Of a stretch of 51,970 nucleotides of DNA, positions 23,548 through 32,317 are shown piece after piece. This DNA comes from Streptomyces sindenensis (GTDB lineage Bacteria; Actinomycetota; Actinomycetes; Streptomycetales; Streptomycetaceae). The translations under genes and the position numbers were made by a program. The notes under the pieces are model-generated. The model saw only the letters and a program-made list of their open reading frames with translations, ran no database searches and was not told the origin of the DNA. Each line of letters begins with the position of its first letter. Positions within the stretch are counted from its first letter, which is position 1. The stretch covers positions 1-51,970 of the forward strand of contig NZ_BMSG01000043.1 of the NCBI RefSeq assembly GCF_014649035.1, written 5' to 3'.

Positions 23548-24489
23548 GTGAGTGCTGCGACGACCACGCGAAGCCGTGCGACCCGTACGACCCGTACCCC
23601 CGTTCCCGACCGCCTGTGCGCCGAGGCGGTCGACCTCGCTCGCTCGGCCGCCGAGGAGGCCGCCGCGCCCGGAGTGGTCGGTGAGCACGTCGGCGTGGTC
23701 TCCGAGGGGGACCGGGTCGTCACGCACTACTTCGAGGCCAAGGAGCCCGGCTACCGGGGCTGGCGCTGGGCGGTGACGGTGGCGCGGGCCTCCCGCGCGA
23801 AGAACGTCACCCTGGACGAAACGGTGCTGCTGCCCGGGGCGGACGCGCTCCTGGCCCCCGAGTGGGTGCCGTGGAGCGAGCGGCTGCGCCCCGGCGACAT
23901 GGGCCCCGGGGACCTGCTGCCCACCGAGGCGGAGGACCTGCGCCTGGAGCCGGGCTGGACCGGCGAGGACGAGCCGCCGCCGAACTCGATCGTCTCCGAG
24001 GAGCTGGCGGAGCTCGTCGACGCGGAGGACGCCGAGCTGACGGACCGGCCGGTGGCCGCGACCAGCCGGGGTTCCATCGCCGCGGTGGCGGAGGAGCTGG
24101 GCACGCGCCGGGCGCGGGTGCTGTCGCGGTACGGGCTGCACGAGGCGGCCGACCGCTGGGACGAGGCGTTCGGCCCGAAGACGCCGATGGCCCAGGCGGC
24201 TCCGGCGACGTGTGTCAGCTGTGCGTTCCTGATCCCGATGGCGGGCTCGCTGAAGCAGGCCTTCGGGGTGTGCGCGAACGAGTTCGGCCCGGCGGACGGT
24301 CATGTGGTGTCGCTGGCGTACGGGTGCGGTGGGCACTCGGAGGCCGCGGTGATGCCGAAGCCGGTGCGGCCGGCGGATCATGCGCTGGACACGATGCGGG
24401 TGGACGCGTACGCGTTGCGGCCGGAGCGGGGCGAGGGGTCGGTGCCGGCCGAGGCGGACGGCGCGTCGGAGGACCTGGGGCACTCCTGA
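23548..24489 (+). CDS. DUF3027 family protein with conserved cysteines
   Basis: 313-aa soluble protein of the DUF3027 family. Conserved blocks are LCAEAVDLARSAAEEAA, GYRGWRWAVTVARASRAK, WVPWSERLRPGDMGPGDLLP and a C-terminal metal-site-like region TCVSCAFLIP...GVCANEFGP...YGCGGHSE. These four Cys and one His could hold Zn or an Fe-S cluster. Its cellular role is unknown. GTG 23548 has GGAGA 13 nt upstream. It is divergent from the MFS gene. Confidence 0.9.
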   Translation: MSAATTTRSRATRTTRTPVPDRLCAEAVDLARSAAEEAAAPGVVGEHVGVVSEGDRVVTHYFEAKEPGYRGWRWAVTVARASRAKNVTLDETVLLPGADALLAPEWVPWSERLRPGDMGPGDLLPTEAEDLRLEPGWTGEDEPPPNSIVSEELAELVDAEDAELTDRPVAATSRGSIAAVAEELGTRRARVLSRYGLHEAADRWDEAFGPKTPMAQAAPATCVSCAFLIPMAGSLKQAFGVCANEFGPADGHVVSLAYGCGGHSEAAVMPKPVRPADHALDTMRVDAYALRPERGEGSVPAEADGASEDLGHS

Positions 24490-24850
24490 CGCTCCTGCCC
24501 GCACCCCCCAGCCCGTCCGGCGATTGAGGACGGAACCGTCGACGTGGTGTCGGGTGCCACCGCAGGGTCCTGCGCACCAGGCACCTGTTCAGTGACCCCC
24601 GCCCCGGCCAAGGGTTCCGTCCTCAAACGCCGGACGGGCTGGAATGGCGGCCCCCCGGACCACCGCAAGGGTTCCGTCCTCAAACGCCGGACGGGCTGGA
24701 ACGGATCGTCGGACGGGCCGGAACCGGTCGCCGGACGGGCCGAAGGGGCGGCCGGACGGGAGCGCGGGGCGGCGCGCGCGGTACCTTCGGGCGCACACTG
24801 GGCCGCACAGGCATACGCGGGCCACCCACAACGCGGACGGAGTCGAGAGC
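24490..24850. repeat. Intergenic repeat array (CCGTCCGGCG-type Streptomyces repeat)
   Basis: Three good copies of the widespread Streptomyces element occur: an inverted copy at 24509-24537 (AGCCCGTCCGGCGATTGAGG...), and direct copies at 24610-24644 and 24667-24702 (both GGGTTCCGTCCTCAAACGCC...). Degenerate GGACGGGCCG copies follow to about 24760. Copies 2 and 3 are 57 bp apart. Copy 1 can pair with copy 2 as a long hairpin and may end transcription of the DUF3027 gene. A promoter-like TACCTT for the next gene lies at 24781-24786. Confidence 0.85.
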
Positions 24851-27800
24851 GTGAGCATGAAGGCGACCGAGGGGGCCGATCCGTTCGGGACGGCACGGCT
24901 GCGGCGCGGCGTGCTCGACGCATGGGGCGCCGGGCCCGCCCGGTTCCGGGAGGACGCCAACGCCGAGGAGGACCTCGCGCTCGGCGGCTACCGCGACCGC
25001 CTCGTCGTCGAGCTGGCCCAGAACGCCGCCGACGCCGCCGCCCGCGCCCAGGCCCCCGGCCGGCTCCGCCTCACCCTGCACCCCGCCGCCCCCGGCGACC
25101 CGGACGCCCGCTGCGTGCTGGCCGCCGCCAACAACGGCGCACCGCTCGACGCGACCGGCGTGGAGTCCCTGTCCACCCTGCGGGCCTCCGCCAAGCGCGA
25201 GGGGCACGAATCCTCCGTCGGCCGCTTCGGCGTCGGGTTCGCCGCCGTGCTCGCGGTCAGCGACGAACCGGCGGTGCTCGGCCGGCACGGCGGTGTCCGC
25301 TGGTCGCTGGCCGAGGCGCGCGAGCTGGCCCGCCAGGCGGCCGTCGGCTCCCCCGGCCTCGGGGACGAGCTGCGCCGCCGCGACGGACACGTACCGCTGC
25401 TGCGCCTGCCGCTGCCCGCCGAGGGCTCCGCGCCCGAGGGGTACGACACCGTCGTCGTGCTGCCGCTGCGCGACGGCACCGCCGAGGACCTGGTGGCCCG
25501 GCTGCTGGCCGCCGTGGACGACGCGCTGCTGCTCACCCTGCCCGGCCTGGACGAGATCGTCATCGAGACCCCGGACGGCACACGGACCCTGAGCCGGTCG
25601 CAGCACGGCCCGTACACGCACATCGACGACTCGGCGCGCGGCCTGAACCGCTGGCGCACCGTCCTGCACCACGGGCCCGTCGAGCCCGCCCTGCTCGCCG
25701 ACCGTCCGGTCGAGGAGCGGCTGCGTCCGCACTGGTCGGTGACCTGGGCGGTCCCGGTCGACGAGTCCGGCGCCCCGCTCCGCCCCCGTACGGCACCGGT
25801 CGTGCACGCCCCGACCCCCACCGACGAACCCCTCGGCATCCCCGCCCTGCTCATCGCCTCGCTGCCGCTGGACACCGCCCGCAGGCACCCCGCGCCGGGG
25901 CCGCTGACGGACTTCCTGGTGGAGCGGGCGGCCGACGCGTACGCCGAGCTGCTGGGTGACTGGCGGCCCGTGTCGACCGGGACGATCGACCTGGTGCCCG
26001 GCCAGCTGGGCAAGGGCGCGCTGGACGGGGCCCTGCGCGGGGCGATCCTGGCCCGGCTGCCGCGCGTGCCGTTCCTGGAGCCCGCCGCGCCCCGGGGCCC
26101 CGAGGCGGAGCAGAGCTGGACGGACGACTGGGACCGTGCCGAGGACCAGGACCGTACGGAGGACACCGCCTCCGCCGCCTCCGCCCTGCGGCCCGTCGAG
26201 GCCGAGGTCGTCGAGGGCGTCGGGGCCGAGACCGTGACCGTCCTCGCCGAGGTGCTGCCCTGTCTGCTGCCCGCCGGTCTGGAGCGGCGCACCGAGCTGC
26301 GCACCCTCGGGGTCGCCCGGGTCCCGCTGACCGAGGCGATCGACCGCCTCGCCGGTCTGGAGCGTGACCCCGCCTGGTGGCACCGGCTCTACGACAGCCT
26401 CGCGGGCACCGACCCCGACCGGCTCACCGGCCTCCCCGTCCCGCTCGCCGGTGACCCGGAGGACGAGCAGGCCGGTCGCCCGCCGCGCACGACGATCGGG
26501 CCGCGCCAGATCCTCCTGCCCCTCCCGGACGCGCTGACCGGCCCTGTCCTCGGCCGCCTCTCCCGGCTCGGCCTGAAGGTCGCCCACCCGGACGCCACCC
26601 ACCCCCTCCTGGAGAAGCTCGGAGCCCTGCCCGCCACACCCCGCGCCGTACTGACGACCCCTCAAGTGCGGGCAGCGGTGGCCGGATCGCTCGACGCGGG
26701 GGAGATCTGGGACGAGGACGCGCTCGACGCCGACGAGCTGGCCGATACCGTGCTCACCCTGGTGCGCGACGCCGAGCTCGCCCCCGGCGACGAGCCGTGG
26801 CTCGGCGCGCTCGCCCTCCCCGACGAGGACGGTGAACCGGCCCCCGCCGGTGAACTCGTCCTTCCCGGGAGCCCGTTCGCCCAGATCATGCGGGAGGGGG
26901 AACTCGCCCTCGTCGAGCAGGAGATGGCCGACCGCTGGGGCGAGGGCCCGCTGGCCGCCTGCGGGGTGCTCGCCACCTTCGCCCTCGTCCGGGCCGCCGA
27001 CGTCGTCCTCGACCCGGACGAACTGGAGCCCCGCGACAGCGACTTCGCCGAACCCGACGACGCCGGACTGCTGGACGCCGTCGACGTCTGGTGCGAGGAC
27101 CTGCTCGATCAGTTGCCCGAGACGCCCGTGCCGCCGGTCGCCACCGAGATCGTCGCCGTACGGGATCTGGACCTGGTCGACGACGACGCCTGGCCGCAGG
27201 CGCTCGCGATGCTGGCCCAGCCGCCGTTGCGCGACGCGCTGACGCAGCCCGTGCGGGTGCTGCTCCCGGACGGCACGACGCGGTCCGTGCGCGCGTACAC
27301 CGCGTGGTGGCTGCGCGACCACCCCGTGCTGGACGGCCGCCGCCCCGCCGGACTGCGCTCGGCGGGCGGCGACCCGCTGCTGGCCGGGCTGTACGACGCG
27401 GTGGACGCGACCGGCTTCGACGACGCCCAGGTGCTGCGCGCCCTCGGGGTGCGCACGTCGGTCGCCGCCCTGCTGGACGAGCCCGGCGGCGCCGCCGAAC
27501 TGCTGGGCCGGCTCGCCGACGAGGACCGCCCCGTCACCCCCGTACAGCTGCACGCGCTCTACACGGCGCTCGCCGAACTCGACCCGGACCAGGTGACGTT
27601 GCCGGACGAGCTGCGCGCGGTGGTGGACGGGGAGGTGGCCGTGGTCGACGCGTCGGACGCCGTGATCGCGGACGCCCCGGACGTGCTGCCGCTGACGGAG
27701 GGCCTGCCCCTGCTCCCCGTGGCCCCGTCCCGGGCCGCCGAGCTGGCCGACCTGCTCCAGGTGCGACGCCTCGGCGAGACGGTCGAGGCGGACGTCACCA

Positions 27801-28078
27801 GCGAGGGCGAGGAACACCGCGTACCGGAGTCGGTCCGCGTCCTGCTCGGCCCCGCCACCCCCGACACCTACCTTGAGCACCCCGAACTCCGCGCGGGCGG
27901 CGTCGAACTGGACTGGCGCCGCACCCCGGACGGCGTCGTCCACGCCGCCACCCTGGAGGGTGTGGCGGCGGGTCTCGCCTGGGCGGCGGGCCAGTGGCCC
28001 CGCCGCTTCGAGGTCGCGGCACTGCTGGAGGACCCGTCGCGTACGGAGGAGCTGGCGCGGGACCGCTGGTTCGACTGA
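24851..28078 (+). CDS. Sacsin/Hsp90-like ATPase-domain protein
   Basis: 1075-aa protein with an N-terminal GHKL ATPase fold. The N-box is VVELAQNAADAA (Glu54, Asn58, Asp61). The G2-like lid SSVGRFGVGFAAVL is at residues 121-134, and RTVLHHGP marks the end of the ATPase region. This arrangement matches sacsin SIRPT-type N-domains annotated as Hsp90-like. Beyond residue 300 I see no known domain, only Asp/Glu/Leu-rich helical sequence. GTG 24851 has GGAG 10 nt upstream; ATG 24857 is an equal alternative. Chaperone function is an inference. Confidence 0.87.
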   Translation: MSMKATEGADPFGTARLRRGVLDAWGAGPARFREDANAEEDLALGGYRDRLVVELAQNAADAAARAQAPGRLRLTLHPAAPGDPDARCVLAAANNGAPLDATGVESLSTLRASAKREGHESSVGRFGVGFAAVLAVSDEPAVLGRHGGVRWSLAEARELARQAAVGSPGLGDELRRRDGHVPLLRLPLPAEGSAPEGYDTVVVLPLRDGTAEDLVARLLAAVDDALLLTLPGLDEIVIETPDGTRTLSRSQHGPYTHIDDSARGLNRWRTVLHHGPVEPALLADRPVEERLRPHWSVTWAVPVDESGAPLRPRTAPVVHAPTPTDEPLGIPALLIASLPLDTARRHPAPGPLTDFLVERAADAYAELLGDWRPVSTGTIDLVPGQLGKGALDGALRGAILARLPRVPFLEPAAPRGPEAEQSWTDDWDRAEDQDRTEDTASAASALRPVEAEVVEGVGAETVTVLAEVLPCLLPAGLERRTELRTLGVARVPLTEAIDRLAGLERDPAWWHRLYDSLAGTDPDRLTGLPVPLAGDPEDEQAGRPPRTTIGPRQILLPLPDALTGPVLGRLSRLGLKVAHPDATHPLLEKLGALPATPRAVLTTPQVRAAVAGSLDAGEIWDEDALDADELADTVLTLVRDAELAPGDEPWLGALALPDEDGEPAPAGELVLPGSPFAQIMREGELALVEQEMADRWGEGPLAACGVLATFALVRAADVVLDPDELEPRDSDFAEPDDAGLLDAVDVWCEDLLDQLPETPVPPVATEIVAVRDLDLVDDDAWPQALAMLAQPPLRDALTQPVRVLLPDGTTRSVRAYTAWWLRDHPVLDGRRPAGLRSAGGDPLLAGLYDAVDATGFDDAQVLRALGVRTSVAALLDEPGGAAELLGRLADEDRPVTPVQLHALYTALAELDPDQVTLPDELRAVVDGEVAVVDASDAVIADAPDVLPLTEGLPLLPVAPSRAAELADLLQVRRLGETVEADVTSEGEEHRVPESVRVLLGPATPDTYLEHPELRAGGVELDWRRTPDGVVHAATLEGVAAGLAWAAGQWPRRFEVAALLEDPSRTEELARDRWFD

Positions 28079-28254
28079 GGGCCGGCGGATTCCCGGGAGT
28101 GAGCTGCGAGTTCACAGGAAAGTCACAGATCCGCACAACCGTTCACCTGATTCGCCTGTCTGTTCCTGTGAGCCAAGAGGCTCATGGACCAGATGGGTCC
28201 CGCCGGGCTGACGGTACAAGCGCGCCCCGGGGCCCCTTCTCCACTTGGGGACAC

Positions 28255-29115
28255 ATGCGTATTCGTGCCACCGTGGCCGCCGTTTCCGGCGCCCTGGCCC
28301 TTTCCGCTTTCGCAGTACCGGCCGCGCAGGCCGATGACGGCCGTTCCTGGAGCCCGGACAGCGGCTTCACCGCCACCCAGCCCTCGGCCGGGGAGAAGTC
28401 GAAGCGCGGGTTCGCCGCCGCGCAGGCCGCCGCCGCCCCGAAGATCACCTCGGCGGTCGTCAACGGCGGCAAGCCGATTCCGGTCGGGACCAAGTCGAAG
28501 CAGACGGTGCCCTTCACCGCCACGGCCACCGCCGAGGCCGGTGTCGGCGGCGTCGCCGCGTTCATCTGGATCGGCTCGTCCGTCGAGGACGAGGACAGCT
28601 TCGGCTTCGGCCCGAACGGGAAGTCGATCTCCTGCAAGGTGGTCAGCGCGACCACCTCGACCTGCAAGGGCACCATCACCCTCGACCCGGGCCTGCTGAT
28701 CAACTCCGATGCGACCTGGTGGCGCGTCGGCGCGTCGGCCGTCACCGAGGAGGGGGAGGAGTTCCAGCACGAGGCTCTCTCCAAGGTCCGCGTGCAGCGC
28801 TTCTCCAAGCTGACCGTGAACGCCTCCCCGGAGCCGGTGAAGAAGGGCAAGACCATCACGGTCACCGGCAAGCTGACCCGCGCCAACTGGGACACCGGCA
28901 CGTACAAGGGCTACAGCGCGCAGGCCGTGAAGCTCCAGTTCAAGAAGAAGGGCGCCACGAGCTACACGACGGTCAAGACCGTCAAGACCAGCTCCACCGG
29001 CACCCTGAAGACCACCGTCAAGGCCTCGGCCGACGGCACGTGGCGCTACAGCTTCGCCGGCACCCCGAGCACCCCGGCGGTCTCGGCCAAGGGCGACTTC
29101 GTCGACGTGAAGTAG
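28255..29115 (+). CDS. Secreted beta-rich protein
   Basis: 286-aa exported protein. The signal peptide MRIRATVAAVSGALALSAF is followed by an AQA-type cleavage site near residue 24. The mature part has an immunoglobulin-like middle (VNGGKPIPVGTKSKQTVPFTATATAEAG) with Cys pair SCKVV/TCKGT, then a C-terminal module FSKLTVNASPEPVKKGKTIT...WRYSFAGTPSTPAVSAKGD, common in secreted Streptomyces proteins. No catalytic motif is visible. The leader contains TCA-based 11-nt direct repeats resembling PHO boxes. A strong terminator follows. Confidence 0.88.
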   Translation: MRIRATVAAVSGALALSAFAVPAAQADDGRSWSPDSGFTATQPSAGEKSKRGFAAAQAAAAPKITSAVVNGGKPIPVGTKSKQTVPFTATATAEAGVGGVAAFIWIGSSVEDEDSFGFGPNGKSISCKVVSATTSTCKGTITLDPGLLINSDATWWRVGASAVTEEGEEFQHEALSKVRVQRFSKLTVNASPEPVKKGKTITVTGKLTRANWDTGTYKGYSAQAVKLQFKKKGATSYTTVKTVKTSSTGTLKTTVKASADGTWRYSFAGTPSTPAVSAKGDFVDVK

Positions 29116-29146
29116 CCCGCACCCGCACAGCGGGACCGGCACCCAG

Positions 29147-29180
29147 AAGCCCCCGGGAGGACCGCCGCCCCCGGGGGCTT
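29147..29180. terminator. Strong hairpin terminator after the secreted-protein gene
   Basis: AAGCCCCCGGG (29147-29157) pairs perfectly with CCCGGGGGCTT (29170-29180) around a 12-nt loop, 31 bp after the stop and just before the convergent P-type ATPase stop. It probably serves both genes. Confidence 0.85.
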
Positions 29181-29202
29181 CCCCGTGTCCGCTGTCCGCG
29201 GC

Positions 29203-31674
29203 CTACGCCCCGAAGCGCCGCCCCACCCAGCGCCAGACGAACTCCAGCAGGACCGCCGCCGCCACCGCGATGCCGACCGCCGTCCACGGCATCGTCGTGC
29301 CGACCAGCTTCAGCGCGAAGAAGTCCTGGAGCCAGGGCACCACGAGCACGATCAGGAAGCCGAGCCCCATCGCCGCCACCAGGCCGATCCGCCACCAGGT
29401 GTACGGGCGGGCGATGATCGCCAGGACCCACATCGAGACCAGGAACAGCGTCAGCGTCGCCGCGCTCGTCTCGGCCTCCAGCGCGCCCTCGCCGCTGTAG
29501 TGGTGCCGCGCCACCAGGTACGTCGCGAAGGTGGCCGTCGCCGCGACGATGCCCGAGGGGATCGCGTACCGCATGACCCGGCGTACGAAGTGGGGCTGGG
29601 CCCGTTCCTTGTTGGGCGCGAGCGCCAGGAAGAACGCCGGGACGCCGATGGTCAGCGTGGACAGCAGGGTCAGGTGGCGGGGCAGGAACGGGTACTCCAC
29701 CTGGGTGCAGACCACCAGGATCGCCAGCAGCACCGAGTAGACCGTCTTGGTCAGGAAGAGCGTCGCGACCCGGGTGATGTTGCCGATCACCCGGCGGCCC
29801 TCGGCCACCACCGACGGCAGTGTCGCGAAGCTGTTGTTCAGCAGCACGATCTGCGCCACCGCCCGCGTCGCCTCCGAGCCCGAGCCCATCGAGACGCCGA
29901 TGTCGGCGTCCTTGAGGGCCAGCACGTCGTTCACGCCGTCGCCGGTCATCGCGACCGTGTGGCCGCGCGACTGGAGGGCCGCCACCATGTCCCGCTTCTG
30001 CTGCGGGGTGACCCGGCCGAACACCGCGTGCCCCTCCATGGCCGTGGCCATCTCGTCCGGGTCGGTGGGCAGCCGGCGGGCGTCCAGCGTGTTCTCCGCG
30101 CCCGCCAGACCCAGCTTCCCGGCGACCGCGCCGACCGAGACCGCGTTGTCGCCGGAGATGACCTTGGTGGCCACGTTCTGGTCGGCGAAGTAGGCGAGCG
30201 TGTCGCCCGCGTCCGGCCGCAGCCGCTGCTCCAGGACGACCAGGGCGGTGGGGGCGGCTCCGGCGGCGGCGCCGGGCGCGTCCAGGTCGTGGCCCCGCAC
30301 ACGGGCCAGCAGCAGCACCCGCAGCCCCTGCTCGTTGAGCTGCTCGATCTCGGCGAGGGTCGTGTCGCCCTCGGGCAGCAGGACGTCGGGTGCGCCGAGG
30401 AGCCAGGCGGAAGCCGCCCCCTCGGCCTCGGTGAACGCCGCGCCGCTGTACTTGCGCGCGGAGGAGAAGGGCATCGCGTCCGTGACCGTCCAGGCGGCCT
30501 CTTCCCGCTGCGGGTACGCGTCGATGATGGCCTGGAGGCTGGCGTTGGGCCGGGGGTCCGATGCGCCGAACGTCCGCAGGACCTCCTCGACGTACGCCTC
30601 GTCGCTCCCGTTCAGCGGCCGGACCTCCGTGACGTCCATGCCGCCCTCGGTCAGCGTGCCCGTCTTGTCCAGGCAGACCACGTCGACCCGGGCCAGGCCC
30701 TCGATGGCCGGCAGCTCCTGCACCAGGCACTGCTTGCGGCCCAGGCGGACGACACCGATGGCGAAGGCCACGGAGGTGAGGAGCACCAGGCCCTCGGGGA
30801 TCATCGGGACGATGCCGCCGACGGTCCGGGCGACGGAGTCCTTGAAGTTGTTGTCCTTCACCACCAGTTGGCTGATGACCAGCCCGATCGCCGTCGGCAC
30901 CATCATCCACGTGACGTACTTGAGGATCGTGCTGATGCCGCTGCGCAGCTCCGAGTGGACGAGCGTGAAGCGCGACGCCTCCTCGGCGAGCTGCGCGGCG
31001 TACGCCTCGCGCCCCACTTTCGTCGCGGTGAACGCCCCGCCGCCCGCGACGACGAAGCTGCCCGACATCACCGGGTCACCGGCCCGCTTGAGCACCGGGT
31101 CGGCCTCCCCGGTCAGCAGCGACTCGTCGACCTCCAGGCTGTCGGCCTCGGCGACCGTGCCGTCCACGACCACCTTGTCCCCGGGGCCCAGCTCGACCAG
31201 GTCGCCGAGGACGATCTCGGAGGTGGAGATCTCGGCGGCGACCCCGTCGCGCCGCACGGTCGGCTTCGCCTCGCCGATCACCGCGAGGCTGTCCAGGGTC
31301 CGCTTGGCCCGCCACTCCTGGATGATGCCGATGCCGGTGTTGGCGACGATCACGAAGCCGAAGAGGCTGTCCTGGATCGGCGCGACGAACAGCATGATCA
31401 CCCAGAGCACGCCGATGATCAGGTTGAACCGGGTGAAGACGTTGGCCCGGACGATTTCGGTGACCGAGCGCGAGGAGCGTACGGGTACGTCGTTGACCTG
31501 ACCGCGCGCGACCCGTTCGGCGACCTCGGCGGTGCTCAGACCGTCCGGGCGATGGGGCGGCGGCGGTGGCTCCACGGGGTGCACGGGATCGAGTTCCGCC
31601 CCCGCGTCGATCATGGCCGGCCGGGAGGGGCCGGGGGTCTGCTCCCCGGAGGAATCGAGTGCCCGCTGCGTCAT
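29203..31674 (-). CDS. P-type cation ATPase, CtpE-like (probable calcium)
   Basis: 823-aa P-type ATPase. The actuator motif is LTGEADP (Thr188), the membrane motif IVPMIPEGL lies at 288-296, the phosphorylation site LDKTGTLTEG has Asp336, and the hinge is TGDGVNDVLALKDADIGV. The PEGL in helix 4 and absence of HMA domains set it apart from CopA and fit the CtpE group, shown in mycobacteria to import calcium. An N-terminal Pro-rich extension of 40 residues precedes the transporter core. ATG 31674 has TAACGT exactly 7 nt upstream, so it is probably leaderless. Confidence 0.9.
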   Translation of the reverse strand: MTQRALDSSGEQTPGPSRPAMIDAGAELDPVHPVEPPPPPHRPDGLSTAEVAERVARGQVNDVPVRSSRSVTEIVRANVFTRFNLIIGVLWVIMLFVAPIQDSLFGFVIVANTGIGIIQEWRAKRTLDSLAVIGEAKPTVRRDGVAAEISTSEIVLGDLVELGPGDKVVVDGTVAEADSLEVDESLLTGEADPVLKRAGDPVMSGSFVVAGGGAFTATKVGREAYAAQLAEEASRFTLVHSELRSGISTILKYVTWMMVPTAIGLVISQLVVKDNNFKDSVARTVGGIVPMIPEGLVLLTSVAFAIGVVRLGRKQCLVQELPAIEGLARVDVVCLDKTGTLTEGGMDVTEVRPLNGSDEAYVEEVLRTFGASDPRPNASLQAIIDAYPQREEAAWTVTDAMPFSSARKYSGAAFTEAEGAASAWLLGAPDVLLPEGDTTLAEIEQLNEQGLRVLLLARVRGHDLDAPGAAAGAAPTALVVLEQRLRPDAGDTLAYFADQNVATKVISGDNAVSVGAVAGKLGLAGAENTLDARRLPTDPDEMATAMEGHAVFGRVTPQQKRDMVAALQSRGHTVAMTGDGVNDVLALKDADIGVSMGSGSEATRAVAQIVLLNNSFATLPSVVAEGRRVIGNITRVATLFLTKTVYSVLLAILVVCTQVEYPFLPRHLTLLSTLTIGVPAFFLALAPNKERAQPHFVRRVMRYAIPSGIVAATATFATYLVARHHYSGEGALEAETSAATLTLFLVSMWVLAIIARPYTWWRIGLVAAMGLGFLIVLVVPWLQDFFALKLVGTTMPWTAVGIAVAAAVLLEFVWRWVGRRFGA

Positions 31675-31782
31675 GGGTCCGACGTTACGGGCGCGCGCGC
31701 CCGATCTCCCGCCGGGGGGGGCCGAAGATCCGACCAGGGGAGGACGAAGTCGGTCCCGTGGTCGTACGGAGACGCGAGCGGG

Positions 31783-32106
31783 TCAGGCGGTTCGGTCCGG
31801 CCGGTCGCCGCTCAGCGCCCTGCCCGCCGCCTCGGCTCCGGCGGCGTCCTTGACCTCGGCCCGGGCCGCGTGGCGCTTGAGGGCGGCGTCGCGGCCGCGC
31901 ACGTACCAGATGCCGATCAGGCCGAGTCCGGCGCCGGCCAGCGGGGTCCAGACCCACCAGGTGTGGCCGCGGTCGGCGAACCAGCCGTAGAAGGGGAGCT
32001 GGGCGAGGAAGAGGACGAACCAGAGGATCGTGCCGCCGACGACGGTGGCGACGACGGGGCCCTCCAGGGGTTCGGGGGCCTCGTGCTTCGGTGTCCACTT
32101 CTCCAT
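31783..32106 (-). CDS. DUF2530 family membrane protein
   Basis: 107-aa protein with two membrane helices (VVATVVGGTILWFVLFLAQL and WTPLAGAGLGLIGIWYV) and a charged C-terminal tail. The N-terminus MEKWTPKHEAPEPLEGP is typical of DUF2530. Function unknown. ATG 32106 is preceded by TACACT six bases upstream (32113-32118), suggesting a leaderless mRNA; a longer frame to 32139 lacks support. It is divergent from the purine permease. Confidence 0.88.
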   Translation of the reverse strand: MEKWTPKHEAPEPLEGPVVATVVGGTILWFVLFLAQLPFYGWFADRGHTWWVWTPLAGAGLGLIGIWYVRGRDAALKRHAARAEVKDAAGAEAAGRALSGDRPDRTA

Positions 32107-32237
32107 GTGTTCAGTGTATGGGGCTCCCGTACGGACCATCCGGTCGACGGGTGACGGGGCGGTCGGCCCAGGGGTCTACGCGCGGAGATAGCGATCTTCG
32201 CTTGATGTATTCATACTGAATCTGCTTTGGGCTGGCT

Positions 32238-32266
32238 CGAATTGTTCGTCGGAACATCCAAATTCG
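32238..32266. promoter_or_regulatory. Dyad in the AT-rich leader of the purine permease
   Basis: CGAATTGTTC at 32238-32247 and GAACATCCAAATTCG at 32252-32266 form an interrupted inverted repeat (GTTC/GAAC inside CGAATT/AATTCG), in an unusually AT-rich stretch from 32190 to 32280. Operator or RNA hairpin for the permease gene; the regulator is unknown. Confidence 0.4.
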
Positions 32267-32317
32267 ATCACCTCTCGTCCTTTGCTCCGCCTCCCCTACG
32301 TACGACTGAGGTCACCC

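Noticed and set aside
24509..24760. CRISPR array
   Set aside because: Copies are few, one is inverted, spacing is irregular and the intervening DNA is itself repeat-derived. It matches the known genus repeat.
32107..32317. Purine riboswitch before the permease
   Set aside because: I could not find the paired three-way junction or the conserved loop sequences. Only a simple dyad is present.
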